Part shown: positions 44,465-55,185 of the stretch, in pieces
Position numbering within the stretch: position 1 is the stretch's first letter
Layout: every line of letters begins with the position of its first letter
Assembly (NCBI GenBank): GCA_963662175.1
Contig: OY759224.1
Span: forward strand, 8,482,550 to 8,546,549
Reading direction: 5' to 3'
Length of the DNA: 64,000 bases
Source: Aradus depressus
Lineage: Eukaryota > Arthropoda > Insecta > Hemiptera > Aradidae
The notes under the pieces: model-generated
Told to the model about the DNA's origin: nothing
Database searches by the model: none
What the model saw: the letters and a program-made list of their open reading frames with translations, nothing else
Translations under genes and position numbers: made by a program

Positions 44465-44560
44465 AAAATATATCGTGACATGGCCATTACAGGACTTTCT
44501 TATACGAACCACGCTTACAGATCTATCTTCCCCTTCTCTCAAAATTATTTCATACTGGCA
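44465..44560 (+). repeat. Left copy of an inverted pair around a LINE relic
   Basis: gccattacaggactttcttata, then ccccttctctcaaaattattt. The reverse complement occurs at 45255-45352 (gagaaggagagggg, gtataagaaagtcctgtaatggc). The associated word actggcattactgggtataag recurs at 60838. Confidence 0.65.
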
Positions 44561-44644
44561 TTACTGGGTATAAGAAAGTAAAATAGAATCGAATAACTTT
44601 ATTTGTCTGCGATCAATGTCCTAGATTTTTGACGACGTACGAGT

Positions 44645-45175
44645 GATTAAATTAGTTCGATGAGGTGACTAGTTTTCATTGAGGATAGGACGGCTTCTAT
44701 AGACGAGATGTCATCTCCGAGCCTCTCATGTAAGTTTCTTATTCGTAAACCCATGGACTTTAGTATTTCCTTATTTCCAGGGCTCTTCTCCAGGATGTGG
44801 CTTACTGTGACACTTGCCACAGCCCGGGGCTGCCACCCTGTTAATGAGGTGGCCATGGATTAGCCGAGTGTGGCCTACACGGAGCCGCATCAGACATACC
44901 TCCTCCTGCCTATTCTGCCTCGGAGCTTTGCCACTTATCTATATTTGTTTTGATGGACCTAAGTTTATTTGTTAGGTTCACAGAGACCCAGCTCTCTTTT
45001 ATTTTGCGACGCAGCCATTTCTTCAGGTCCGGTATTGTCTTCACTACCAATTCTTCCCCAGGCAACGTTGCCGCTTCCTTAGCCACTTTATCTGCTGTAT
45101 CGTTCCCTTCGATTCCCACATATGAGGCGATCCAGCAAAATATTACTTGTTTTTTACTACTTTCGCAATTTGCAA
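44645..45175 (-). pseudogene. LINE RNase H and C-terminal remnant
   Basis: Minus strand: a block ending YVGIEGNDTADKVAKEAATL (the terminal helix of RNase H) and IPDLKKWLRRKIKESW. After a frame change it reads CLMRLRVGHTRLIHGHLINR and a CGKC zinc motif. The family differs from the LINE at 32300-33195. It is flanked by an inverted repeat pair. Confidence 0.75.
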
Positions 45176-45254
45176 GAAGTTTTTGTATTTTATATACAAG
45201 TGGGCAGTTGAATGCTTTGAAGAATGTATACTCTCAAGATAACGCTGTACAAAG

Positions 45255-45352
45255 AGACAAAATGAAATGATTTTGAGAAGGAGAGGGGGAGACAGTGATC
45301 AGTAATACGTGTTTGGTATAAGAAAGTCCTGTAATGGCAACATCACATATTT
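45255..45352 (-). repeat. Right copy of the inverted pair
   Basis: See 44465-44560. The two arms together could be the ends of an unidentified DNA element that captured or was entered by the LINE fragment. Confidence 0.6.
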
Positions 45353-46097
45353 TCATAATATAATATATTATAATTGGCGTGGAAGGGTGGGGTATAAATT
45401 GAAGCTGCAATGCTCTGGTCTCCTCATTATCGTATCTTGGCCAGAAGTGCTCTGTGTCCTACTTAATTCTCTGCTTATTTGGCACACTGCCATCTCTTTA
45501 ATGACTTTACTAATGGGACGCTCTTTGAACACCATCCTCTACATTCCACCTCTATATATGAATAGAAAAATAAAAAATTAAAAAAAAAACGTCAATATAC
45601 AACTCCTGCAGGTTTGTCAGAAAAGACCATCACTATAATATAACTAAATCTGATGGTGTCATATATAACGACACACCTCTATAAGTCGAACATCAAGGGA
45701 GACGCCAAAAAATTCGAGTTATAGAGTTTTCGACTTATGGAGGATTTCGACAGGCGGATTTTGATTCGACTTGTAGAGGTTAAGATTCATTCTAGCTAAT
45801 TTTGAGTTAGAGAGGTGAAATAAATAAAAATTCAAATTACAGAGGTAACAAACATATTTATATTTATTATAAATCAACATTATTTCAAAACATCCTTAAA
45901 AGTCAGTAATTTTTTTTTTTGCTTTAGATAATTGGTAATCCTATTCATTGTATACTCCTAAATTGTTTTCTAAAAAACAATGGTGTACATTGTCGGCAAA
46001 TTCTTAAAGTCGGAAACTTATTTATAACGTGATTCGACTGATCTTTAAGGTGTGGAGGAACTCTGCCCAAAAAATAAAAATGAAAGATGACTGGAGA
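45353..46097. other. Mixed sequence with a transposon-like end at 45668
   Basis: 45668-45780 (cacacctctataagtcgaac, gttatagagttttcgactta, acttgtagaggttaag) looks like the terminal part of a Tigger-like element with internal repeats. No matching opposite end was found. The rest is unclassified. Confidence 0.4.
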
Positions 46098-46715
46098 TGG
46101 TGGTCGTAAAAAGTAAAAAGTTCGATTTTTCAAAGTCCCCATCCAAATTCTTGTGTAGTTTGACGAAAAAAAATTTTGTGAATTTTTTCAGATTTTTTTG
46201 AATGAATTAACCTGGCCCTGTGGGCGGTCAAAGTTTAACGCGTGTTTTAAATTGGGTTTTTGAACATTTACATATTTTTAAGGGTAGGTCTTAGTATTTT
46301 TAATATAAAAATCTAAAAATGCATGGATTATGGGTTTTCGGGGTCGCTGAAAACGAATTTCATATTAAAAAATTTTTTTTGACAGTCACATTTCCCAAAA
46401 AACTCGTACAAAAATTGACGAAAATGATAAAATTTTTCGAATCGATGATTCATTTTAATGAATTATTAATTTTTTAATATGAAATTCGTTTTCAGCGACC
46501 CCGAAAACCCATAATCCATGTATTTTTAGATTTTTATATTAAAAATACTAAGACCTACCCTTAAAAATATGTAAATGTTCAAAAACCCAATTTAAAACAC
46601 GTAATTCATTCAAAAAAATCTGAAAAAATTCACAAAATTTTTTTTCGTCAAACTACACAAGAATTTGGATGGGGACTTTGAAAAATCGAACATTTTACTT
46701 TTTACGACCACCCTA
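46098..46715. mobile_element. Palindromic element with 0.28-kb arms
   Basis: The left arm starts ggtggtcgtaaaaagtaaaa. The right arm is its complement and ends cgaccaccctactgg. Arms match closely (ccccatccaaattcttgtg, agggtaggtcttagtattt, gggttttcggggtcgctg). The left arm has an extra roughly 30 bp (cctggccctgtgggcggtc) after gaatgaatt that the right arm lacks. No coding capacity; superfamily not assigned. Confidence 0.8.
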
Positions 46716-46759
46716 CTGGAGAGTCATAAACTACATATTTCTAAATGAACGAAATCTGT

Positions 46760-47520
46760 TATTTGAATAAAAACACACATCTGAATCGAATTTTAAGGAC
46801 AGCAGGAGTGTTTTGACAACGCTAATAAATATTCATAAATGCTCGGATCAAAATTTAATTATTTTTGATACATTAAATTTACTAATAAATCTAGTCCAAG
46901 GTAAGACGACAGTCTACCTGGTTTGGGTCAAAGGCCACAGCTCCAACAGATACGAGGCGGTGGACAAGCTGGCTAAGACAGCTGTTGACTCTGGCATCAG
47001 ACAATGGGAGGTGGTATCCATCAGTGATGTCAGGGCTCACCTCAAGAACTATACTGTACGTAGATGGCAAGAGGATTTTTCCTCCCAGAGTCTGAACAAG
47101 GGTGGATACAGCCTAATTCAGCTCAAGATTCCCACCCAACCATGGTTCAAGACGTACGACAAGCCCAGATCTTTTTTCACCACTATCATTCCCCTTCGTC
47201 TTAACCATAATTGGCTCCCTTGTCACCTTCACAAGATTCAAATTCTTCAATCATCATACTGTACCTGCCAAGAAGCGAATGCGAACCATCTCATGGCTTG
47301 TCCACTTACCAGCTCAGAACGTGAAAATACGTATAGTGCCCTCATTCAAAACAAGATGGTGCTCCCCACTACAGTCCATTTAATAGTGTCGCGAACCAAT
47401 AACCAAGACATTCTTGATACATTGTTCAGATACATTTTTGTCAACCATATTGTTATATACTTTTATATTGTAAATAAATGGCTGATATGCTTAGACCATA
47501 AGGCCAAAAAAAAAAAAAAA
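46760..47520 (+). pseudogene. LINE 3' end with RNase H, 239-codon open frame and poly-A
   Basis: The frame 46813-47532 carries the end of an RNase H domain (VYLVWVKGHSSNRYEAVDKL), then VRAHLKNYTVRRWQEDF, then PLRLNHNWLPCHLHKIQI and a zinc-type CTCQEANANHLMACP block. It runs uninterrupted into a 16-A tail (47505-47520). The catalytic RNase H residues and the RT lie upstream and are missing, so it is a 5'-truncated copy. The long intact frame suggests a younger insertion than most relics here. Confidence 0.85.
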
Positions 47521-48074
47521 GATCTGAATTGAAACTCAGTAAAAAATCGATTATGAAATGAAAAGAAAGGAAGTTCGTATAGTAAGATTACAAAAAGAAG
47601 CTTGTCCGGGGTCATTCTATCATTCTATATTAACAATGAATTCATGAAATGACCTACTGAGAAACTTAAATGATTCAGTTTATAATATATATGGTGTAGA
47701 CGAATGAAGTTAAATGACGTTCTGCAAGTTTAATATCACCTGAAATACTCCAAGCAATATGGTTGTATCTAGGAGGCCTTGGAGAGATATGGTATTACTT
47801 GAGTGTGAGACCTCACTTTATTGTATGGTCTTTTTTGGTATGGTGGGGGGGGCACCAGGTGTCCCAAAAAACTCATAACAATAACTCACACTTTTAATAT
47901 ATAAATATTGTAACATGCCCTGCCCACGATTATGTATAAGGGCCTCGGAGGCTAGTGAAACTCTTGTATGTCCACAGTTTATGTATGAGACCTGAGGGCT
48001 GCTTTGTATGGAAAAAACATAGTTCTAGACTAACTGGGCAGTTTGTGTTATTGTTTCTGTGTGGATGTATTTAT
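47521..48074. other. No gene seen
   Basis: Contains a G-rich run (ggtggggggggc) at about 47843. No frame or repeat identified. Confidence 0.4.
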
Positions 48075-48237
48075 AGGAGAAGTTACGTAATCAATCATTA
48101 AGTACATTTGAGAATTTCTGAAAAGTCGTTGGTGGATCACCGACAATGTACTTCCCCAGAACGAACTAATCAATTAAACTTTAACAACCCCTCCAAAAAC
48201 ACTAGACCACTTGCGCTAATATTCTAGAGTTGACTAA
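48075..48237 (-). repeat. Dispersed repeat family A, left of a nested cluster
   Basis: ggtggatcaccgacaatg, tacttccccagaacgaa, then ttgcgctaatattctag. It continues after the nested insert at 49852 (ttactaaatccttatactag). Confidence 0.65.
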
Positions 48238-48374
48238 GGGCTCGATTACATTGAGCCAGTTTACAATCTAATAGCCATTGAATTCACTATCTGCTAGTAA
48301 ACTCGCCCAGTGTAAACAATCTACCGAGAAAAGTTGATTGCCGGGCTACTTTACTCGCTACTCGCTGGCGTGTG

Positions 48375-49360
48375 TAAGGATCTATCGATACAAGTAAATA
48401 CAAGTAAAGTATCGATACTTTTCTTTCGATACCAGGTAGGTATCGAATAGATATTACTTGTATCGATTCAAAGTACTCGTTTCAACTGTCAACAATTAAA
48501 AAAAATTATATACATTTTTCAATTCGTCAAAATCGTTCACAGTTTAATTTCTTACAATTTTCTTTTATTTGTCGTGACAGTAAAATACTGAACTCAAATT
48601 ATGGTCCACGGACAAATGATACTCGTATATATCGATGGTGATAACCTCATGTGATGTGATCACGCAGTCTGCATGAAGCGTCTTTATTTTTTACCTTATT
48701 TACATTAAATGGTTTATCGTTTATGAAGGTATACGTTTGTTTAATTTTGAAGAGAACCGTGAACATGATTACGATGTAATTATTTTATTTTATTTTTACA
48801 TTCCATTTTGTCAATTACAAATTATAATGCCGCGTCCTACGGCGAAAATGTGGATTTATTATACTAAGAACGATTTGATCTCAGCGACTTGCTATAAGTG
48901 TTTTAAAAAAGTGAAATATTGTGGGAATACGAATAGTCTCCAGTAGTTTTATATCCTTAGTAAAAATAAATTGTATGCTTATTTTATAAGGCTTTTTATT
49001 ACATTCAGTATGTTTTTAATAATATAATTCTATCATATTCGATTTTATTTATTTGTTTCTTATGCCCACTACAATATCTCATTTACCTATATCTTTCAAA
49101 TTGTATTGTTTTTTATTATTATTGTATAGGTATATATATTATACATGGTTTAAAATTAATTATATTAAGTACTTGATGCAATACGATTTTTATTTAAATT
49201 TATATAGATTTTTAAAAATTAATTATAATTAACAACTCGATTTAATCGATACGAGCAGGTATCGATACTTTCAATTTGATACTTGAGTAGTATCAAAAGT
49301 TTTATTCGATACTACTCATGAGTAAAAGTATCGATACTTTGTGGTATCGATTGAACCCTA
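48375..49360 (+). mobile_element. hAT-like non-autonomous element
   Basis: Terminal repeats read GGATCTATCGATAC on the left and GGGTTCAATCGATAC on the right. Multiple tatcgatac motifs lie just inside each end. Flanking 8-bp sequences ggcgtgtg (48367-48374) and ggcgtttg (49361-49368) agree at 7 of 8 positions, as expected for a hAT duplication. A BED zinc-finger remnant lies within. Confidence 0.78.
48837..48946 (+). pseudogene. BED zinc-finger N-terminus of a hAT transposase
   Basis: From an ATG the frame reads MPRPTAKMWIYYTKNDL, then CYKCFKKVKYCGNTNSLQ and stop. The W.YY.K / C..C / GNT..L order is the first half of a BED finger. The stop falls before the histidine pair, so the finger is incomplete and the rest of the transposase is deleted. 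Confidence 0.72.
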
Positions 49361-50053
49361 GGCGTTTGGGCTTGTTAGCTAGTAAACTAACCGTGTGTCA
49401 TCATAGTTGCAAGTGAGATAGCTGCGAGTATCTCATTTGTCTACAAAATGTCGACGGAATTAGTTATTTTAGGGAGTCGTTATTTTAGCTCATGCTACCA
49501 AAAAGGAGTTGAAAAGGAAAGCAAAATGGCACAGAAAAGTGTGGGTAATATACAAATCGTCTTTGTTTTTTATATTCCATAGCACAGGGTAGGTACAGCT
49601 GATAGACGTTAAGAACTTTCCAGTCACGTTCCACTTCATTTTTTCGCTAGAGGACCCAGAAAAAGTTTAGAATTAGATTAGATTGGAACAAGAAAAACAA
49701 AACAACACGTGGTTTCAACTCGTTAGCTAGTTGGCTACTGAGCGAGTCGAAAGTTTTGTGTGTCATCATCACTATCGAACACGGCGATTCGCCCGCTTGT
49801 AAACTCGCTGGCTAGTAGATTGTAAACTCGCTCAATGTCATCGAGGTTTAACATACGGGTTACTAAATCCTTATACTAGTTTTCGGGGTTTTTGTGTACT
49901 AATTTATTTTTAGTATATAAATAATAATCCCAGAAACATTGAAAATACAAAATACAAAAACAACGTTTATCTAAACTTGCTACTTACCAAAAAAAATAAA
50001 AAAATAAAATAAACTAATGTTCGGATCACTTTAAAAATATAATAAATAAAATG

Positions 50054-50385
50054 AGGGCGCCGGTAGCTCAGTGGTATGCGTGCTTGTCTTCTGAGCTCAA
50101 GATGGTGGGTTCGTAGCCCGACCGAGGCCCTATAGTTTATTTTATCTGAGAGGTCAAATAAACTTATGTACGCCGTCCTTCAGATGGGACGTTAAGCGAT
50201 GGTCCCGAGCCTGTACGATGTCAGGTACTCGTTAAAGACCCCTGCCCTAGGTGAATAAAAATTTAGGGTAGGCAAAATTTAGGACTCCCACAGTAGAGTT
50301 GGGCTCATGTCCACCAGAGTGACGAATAAGCGCTCTGGTAGTAGGCGGTATGACCTCGTAGTTAAAGCCCGGGCATGAGTTATAA
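50054..50385 (+). mobile_element. SINE copy
   Basis: Head gagggcgccggtagctcag, B box gggttcgtagccc, complete body, tail cgggcatgagttataatt. Confidence 0.9.
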
Positions 50386-50850
50386 TTAGGTTGTTGAACT
50401 ACCGGAAATGTGCTCCTGATTCCTAAGGCTAGCTCCCCCATTTCATTGCCTTTTAACTAAATTTAATGTTTATTCCTAGAGACCACTTTTATTCTATTGT
50501 TATTCCGTCTCAATTGGTTGATATTTGTGTTATCATTCTTAGGGGACGTATGTCCTTGAATAAAGATTATTTTTCATGTTGATAAGGTCTTTGGCCGTGT
50601 ATATTAAGTGCACATATATACCGAGAGCGAGGTTCCCTAAGAATAAATACATAGAAAGACAATAAGATAAGGATCAATGATATAAAGTATCAGTAAGCCG
50701 TACTATAAAAAAAAATCTACAAAAATAAATAAATTAGGGCTACAATAGAGAAAAACTAGATAATAATAAATATAGATAAATAAAAAAATTAAATAAACAG
50801 CTTAATTATAAAGAAATAAACGAAAATAAATGTATTTATATAAATATACA
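50386..50850. repeat. Short dispersed repeat and AT-rich DNA
   Basis: aataaagattatttttcatgt and ggtctttggccg at 50558-50610 recur at 51664-51710. This is probably the 3' end of another LINE family. Confidence 0.5.
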
Positions 50851-50852
50851 AA

Positions 50853-51095
50853 ATCCTTCGTACAATAGCCAATGCTCCTTACTACGTCTCCAACAAAACC
50901 CTTCACACTGACCTTAACGTACCTTTCATTACTGAAGTCGCTAAATCCAAATATAAAAAATTATTTTCCCTTCTTAGTTCCCACAATAATCCTCTAGTCC
51001 GTGCCCTCCATTCTGCCATACTTCCCCAACGACGGCTTGAGCGTCAATGGCCTAGAGATCTCCTGATCAGAAGCAGTGACAGTGACAGTGATTAG
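50853..51095 (+). pseudogene. Jockey-like LINE RT C-terminus
   Basis: An 80-codon open frame: ILRTIANAPYYVSNKTLHTD, LNVPFITEVAKSKYKKLFSL, HNNPLVRALHSAILPQRRLE, ending RSSDSDSD and TAG. It is the intact-frame counterpart of the remnant at 1727-1951. The shared 3' UTR continues to about 51240 with an AT-repeat tail. Confidence 0.85.
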
Positions 51096-51240
51096 CCAAA
51101 AACGAGAGAAAAACAGTGACTAGGGAGTGTCACCACTGGGTGATTTCTCCCCTCATGACATTGCCATTACCTCTTTAATAGCACATTTGCTTGTTGTATT
51201 TTATGTGTATACAGTTGTAAATAGCTATTTGTAAATAAAA

Positions 51241-52288
51241 AAATATATATATATATATAAATAGGAGAAGGTATATAATAAAAAATCTATGTAAATATGA
51301 AGAAAATAAAATAAATAAAAATCGACAGACAAGGATTGAAATAAAATGAATTTTAGAAAAAAGAGGCTAAACAGATATAAATGAGAAGAGAAAGAAGAAA
51401 AAAATACGAGAAAATAAACGAATAATCAAAATATGTAAAATGAGTATAATAATGAGTATAATACTTATGGTACAATAAATAAGAAATTTAGGGAAATGGA
51501 AAATAAAATAATAAAAATAAAAGTAGCGAATTGTGATTTTGTAGATGCTATTTTATTTCGGACTGCTGCTTAAATTAAAAACAGAATGGACACTGACAGT
51601 TTCTGTATCTCAATTGAAACTTGATGATCTAATTTCCTAATAAATACCAACCTAAGTGCTAGAATAAAGATTATTCTTCATGTTGGTATGGTCTTTGGCC
51701 GGATATATTAATTGCACAAACATACCGGGGCAACAAAAATAATTTATTATTATTATTAAATAGAAGGCTATGGCTATCTACAACATTGGTCCGGTTACTT
51801 TATGAGCTGGTCACATCGTAGATTAACCGAACGAAAGGAGGTCAGATAAGGAACGCAGCTCCAAGATTGTCCACTAACTCATCCCAGGGTAGACTATCAT
51901 CAGGGAAGACCAGACTCGAAGATATTGGACAAATTCCCACCGTCCTTCTTATGAGATTAATGTTTTTCACATAGTCAAGTGATTAAAAGTGTATTCAATA
52001 TGAATTATTATACAAACATGGCATATTATAGTGTGATTTTAGGGTAATTTGACTGTTAGAATATAATTATTTATTGTTAAAACATTATAAACATTTATAT
52101 TTTTTTTTGGCGGAGTTCCTCCTTTTTATCCTAATTTTTCATATTCTTATTCTTATTATTATATTTTAAAAATATTTTTTATTATTATCGTTATAATTAT
52201 TTTCTCATTGTATACATAGTTATTATTTTGTACATATTCTTCATGACTTCACGGAGACATTTTTATTTTTATTTTGAGATGAAAACGT
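51241..52288. other. AT-rich DNA, repeat B fragment, no gene
   Basis: 51331-51500 resembles repeat B. 51640-51730 repeats the LINE-end-like word of 50558. The remainder may be 3' UTR of the minus-strand Jockey copy that follows. Confidence 0.45.
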
Positions 52289-52732
52289 CTATTCGCTAGT
52301 TAAGCACAGTGATAGACGGTCAAACTTTCTTGTGTTACAAAATACCGTCAGATTTCTATCGATAATAACTACGAGACTAATAATGCGATAACAACGGTTG
52401 AGGTCACAATGGATAGAGCATGTCTGTACGTGTTTGTTGTGACTGTCGAGTCTGCGAAACATGTTTATTCCATGTTGTCTATCAAGATAGAGACCTAAGT
52501 ATCGTACGTCTTTGTCATGTTTCAGAGGGACATTATTTAGCCATACAGTTGGGCAGTCACCGCGCCTCAAGGCGAATGTAACATGAAGGGATTTGATCTC
52601 ATTTATTTTTACCTTCCACAGATGCAACCAACCCTCTAGAAGGTGTAAGTGCTACTGCAGAGATTTTGATGCGTCCCCAGTCGATTTATTAGTAGCTAAA
52701 ATTGCTATGTCATCGGCATAGGTGGCTAAGCC
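52289..52732 (-). pseudogene. Jockey-like LINE RT with YADD motif, downstream half
   Basis: Minus strand: GLATYADDIAILATNKS, which contains the reverse transcriptase catalytic YADD box at about 52715-52704, then a stop. It continues WLHLWKVKINEIKSLHVTF, then CPTVWLNNVPLKHDKDVRYL and GLYLDRQHGIN. These are RT palm and thumb blocks of the Jockey clade. The upstream coding sequence continues beyond the nested Harbinger element at 53878-53950. Confidence 0.85.
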
Positions 52733-52733
52733 T

Positions 52734-53877
52734 AGTCGTCCACTGGGACCGGAAAGTTGCGAACTGCGAAGCAACGAAATCGGACGAAGCCGTTCGTCCG
52801 AATGCCGATCGTCCATTGATCCACTCAGTACGTCCGAATGCGTAGACGGGATGACTCTTCGGAACGGTTTTTCCGAAGATTCTGACGACGAATTTTTAGC
52901 ATTGGAATTATCACCTTTGATTTATCGACGAAGGCGATATAGACGTAGACGGGAAATGTGGGTGAATCCCATTTTCGAAAAAAGAGAAGAGTTTGGCGAA
53001 TTTTCTCATTTGTGGCGTGACCTTCAAATCGATGATAATGATAAAGGACACTTTTCAATACATTCTTGACAACATCTACTCAAGACTCGAAAAATTCAGT
53101 AATTTCATTGTAATTGTAAAATGTATATGCTTATTGCATAATATAATTATGGATAGGGAAGGTATAGGACCATTTCAGCCTCAAGTAAGTGATAATGTTT
53201 CGATAACTAATAATAGAGGCAACAGATTTACTACTTTAGGTAATAATAGAAGTGCTTCAAGAGCATGTGAAGTCAGAGAAACTTTAAAAACTTATTTTGT
53301 TAACTACAGATAAGATTAGGAAAGTAGCTACCTATTATATCCAACTTCCCTTGTTTTATGTACTATTCCTGGTTTAAGTTATTATTAAACATTCATAAAA
53401 TAATAAATAAAAATGAATGAGGAACGAATTCATAAAAAACAATAAAATGAGAAACGAAAATAATGATAGAAAATAATAAAAATTGTAATGTTGTGAAATA
53501 AATAATATAACGTTTCTACCTGGTAATTTCATTTCAGTTGAAACCTCCCTCCACAATTATTGTTTTTGTACATTCCGCATGTGATAATTGCTTTCCCTTT
53601 GGTCCCACAGGTATTTTCTTTCTTGCACAAGCAAAATTAAGTTTTCACAGTCCATGTTTTTTTTAGCTCGTTCGCACCTGTTCGTCCGTAAAATCCCAGC
53701 AGAATGGGATCACTTCGCACTTCGCACCTGTTCGGCCGAAAACTGACGAACGATACGGGTCTAGTGGACGCGGTCCCCCACCTTGCCACATGTTTGGATC
53801 GTTCGTGCATTTTCGGCCGAATTCTGACGAACTGATTTCGTTACGTTTCGCAACTTTCCGGTCCCAATGGACGACTG
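52734..53877 (+). mobile_element. Internally deleted PIF/Harbinger element inside a Jockey RT
   Basis: Inverted termini AGTCGTCCACTGGGACCGG and the complement of CCGGTCCCAATGGACGACT, continuing through gttgcgaa. The sequence gcc(t) is duplicated at 52730-52733 and 53878-53881. Removing the insert restores a continuous RT frame. Inside is a fused, shortened transposase (see 52860-53313). Confidence 0.87.
52860..53313 (+). pseudogene. Harbinger transposase: N-terminus fused to C-terminus
   Basis: The N-terminal block RRRYRRRREMWVNPIFEKRE and FGEFSHLWRDLQIDD (52930-53040) is the conserved start of Harbinger nucleases. It is followed directly in another frame (about 53060 on) by FSNFIVIVKCICLLHNII, matching the C-terminal VVKA...LHN block, and a tail ending RASRACEVRETLKTYFVNYR-like sequence near 53310. 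The DDE catalytic core between them is deleted, so no active enzyme can be made. Confidence 0.8.
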
Positions 53878-53950
53878 GCCTAACACCGTCTCAGGCGATG
53901 TTGGGATGCTGGATGTGCTTGCAACATGGAGAAATGTCGTCGTGAAAGAG
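53878..53950 (-). pseudogene. Jockey-like LINE RT, upstream piece
   Basis: Minus strand: a block containing IPTSPETVLGL that leads directly into GLATYADD at 52732 once the Harbinger insertion is discounted. It is the ordinary DIP...P...LATYADD context of Jockey RTs. Confidence 0.7.
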
Positions 53951-54656
53951 ACACTTTCGGAAAAATTATAATAAAAATATTGTGTTAATATAATTAAATT
54001 AAAAAAAAAAAATCTAATGTATTTATTACATAATTTATCTACAGTATAAAATTATTATTTTCGAACGAATTTTTTCAAGTATTTATTTATTCATTTCTAT
54101 AACTTTTTAGTAGTATTGTTAATTTTAAATCATGTGTATCAGACTCGTAAGAGTTAATATCTGTACCTAAATTATAAGCTATCCTAATGTAAATATTCTT
54201 ATGACGTATCCTATTACCATGTATATTCATTTAAAAGCAAGGAAGTTTCATTTCGTATTAGTTTGATTTATTTTTGAAATAGTCGATTAATTTTTATATC
54301 TTTATTTATTGTCCTAATAACGATTAAAATTTCTTCCATTTTATTTTTAAGTTGCTTGTATATAAATTTATATATTTATATATATATTTATATATTACTC
54401 CGTTTTTATGTATTGTATGAGAAAAATGTTAACAAGGGAAATGTTTAAATGGGGTTAATAAAGAGCTGGCCCAGATTTTAATAATTGAGAACATCCCCCA
54501 GGGCTTGCATAAATTTTATTTTATTCTCAATATATTTTGAATCACTGTGTTTCCAGTATAATTTAAAATGTTTTGAGGGCATCGGTAGCTCCGTATGCCT
54601 CCTGGATATTATATACAATCGTAGTTTACATTAATATGCATTTTCAAATTCTTACC
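53951..54656. other. AT-rich DNA with a SINE head scrap
   Basis: 54573-54600 holds gagggcatcggtagctccg, the first bases of a SINE head. The rest has no gene. Confidence 0.5.
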
Positions 54657-54703
54657 TTAATCTCTATGCTGCATCCAGATTTCTTCGATCATTTGATATT
54701 ATC
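54657..54703 (-). other. Candidate small 5'-UTR exon
   Basis: On the minus strand TTTATTGTTTCAG precedes a 47-nt block that ends TTAAG before GTAAGAATTTG. Both splice signals are near consensus. The block contains an ATG with an 11-codon upstream frame that stops within it, so it is not protein-coding in an obvious way. It lies on the same strand as, and upstream of, the kekkon-like gene. Assigning it to that gene is an inference. Confidence 0.33.
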
Positions 54704-54976
54704 TGAAACAATAAACACTCATATAAATACAAAATAAATCATAGTAATATTCACAAATCAGAAAATGTTAATTAGAGAGTACAAAATAGAACGCAGTGCT
54801 TACTAACAATTAATTTAATTTGTTGCAGTCCACATAATTAGTTGATTACTTTGTCCCAAATTTATAAATAATAAACTGAATATATGATACTAAATATTTT
54901 TGCAAAGATATTGTGAAACAATAAAAAATAGAAAGAAAAACGTGTTTTTTAAAAATAACTTTCTGTATTGCTACTT

Positions 54977-55185
54977 TTTTTTTTTTTTGCATTGGAGGGG
55001 GAAATGCTGTGACGCACATCCAGGGAAGGTAGCCCTGGATAGTGTGGGACTCGAGCCGATTCACCATACCCACTAAAACCCCCTCCTTGCCGATCCTGGT
55101 TCCCTTCCGCGGAACTGACGATCTGTCATTACTTCGCGGAAGGGAGGAAGGGTGGCTGGTAACGCCCCTTCTTCTGTTTTATCTG
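54977..55185 (-). mobile_element. About 210-bp retroposed element with 13-bp target duplication
   Basis: ctgtattgctact occurs on both sides (about 54964-54976 and 55186-55198). The insert begins with a T run on this strand, so it is A-tailed on the minus strand. In sense it contains gttttagtgggtatggtg, cggctcgagtcccacac (B-box-like) and a gggctacc..gatgtgcgtcac 3' hairpin. It may be a SINE or the 3' end of a LINE; the family is unrecognised. Confidence 0.65.

Larger units (their letters stand above)
48238..49848 (+). mobile_element. PIF/Harbinger-like element carrying a nested hAT element
   Basis: Termini ctcgattacattgagc and the complement of gctcaatgtcatcgag. Shared subterminal words are agtttacaatctaatagcc on the left and the complement of ggctagtagattgtaaact on the right. 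TAA flanks both ends (48235-48237, 49849-49851). A coding scrap starting MSTELVILGS at 49448, with KELKRKAKWHRKVWV one frame over, resembles the N-terminus of Harbinger transposases. Net length without the hAT is about 0.6 kb. Confidence 0.7.

Noticed and set aside
45668..45780. Complete Tigger-like element
   Set aside because: Only one end-like sequence was found. No opposite terminus or TA duplication could be identified.
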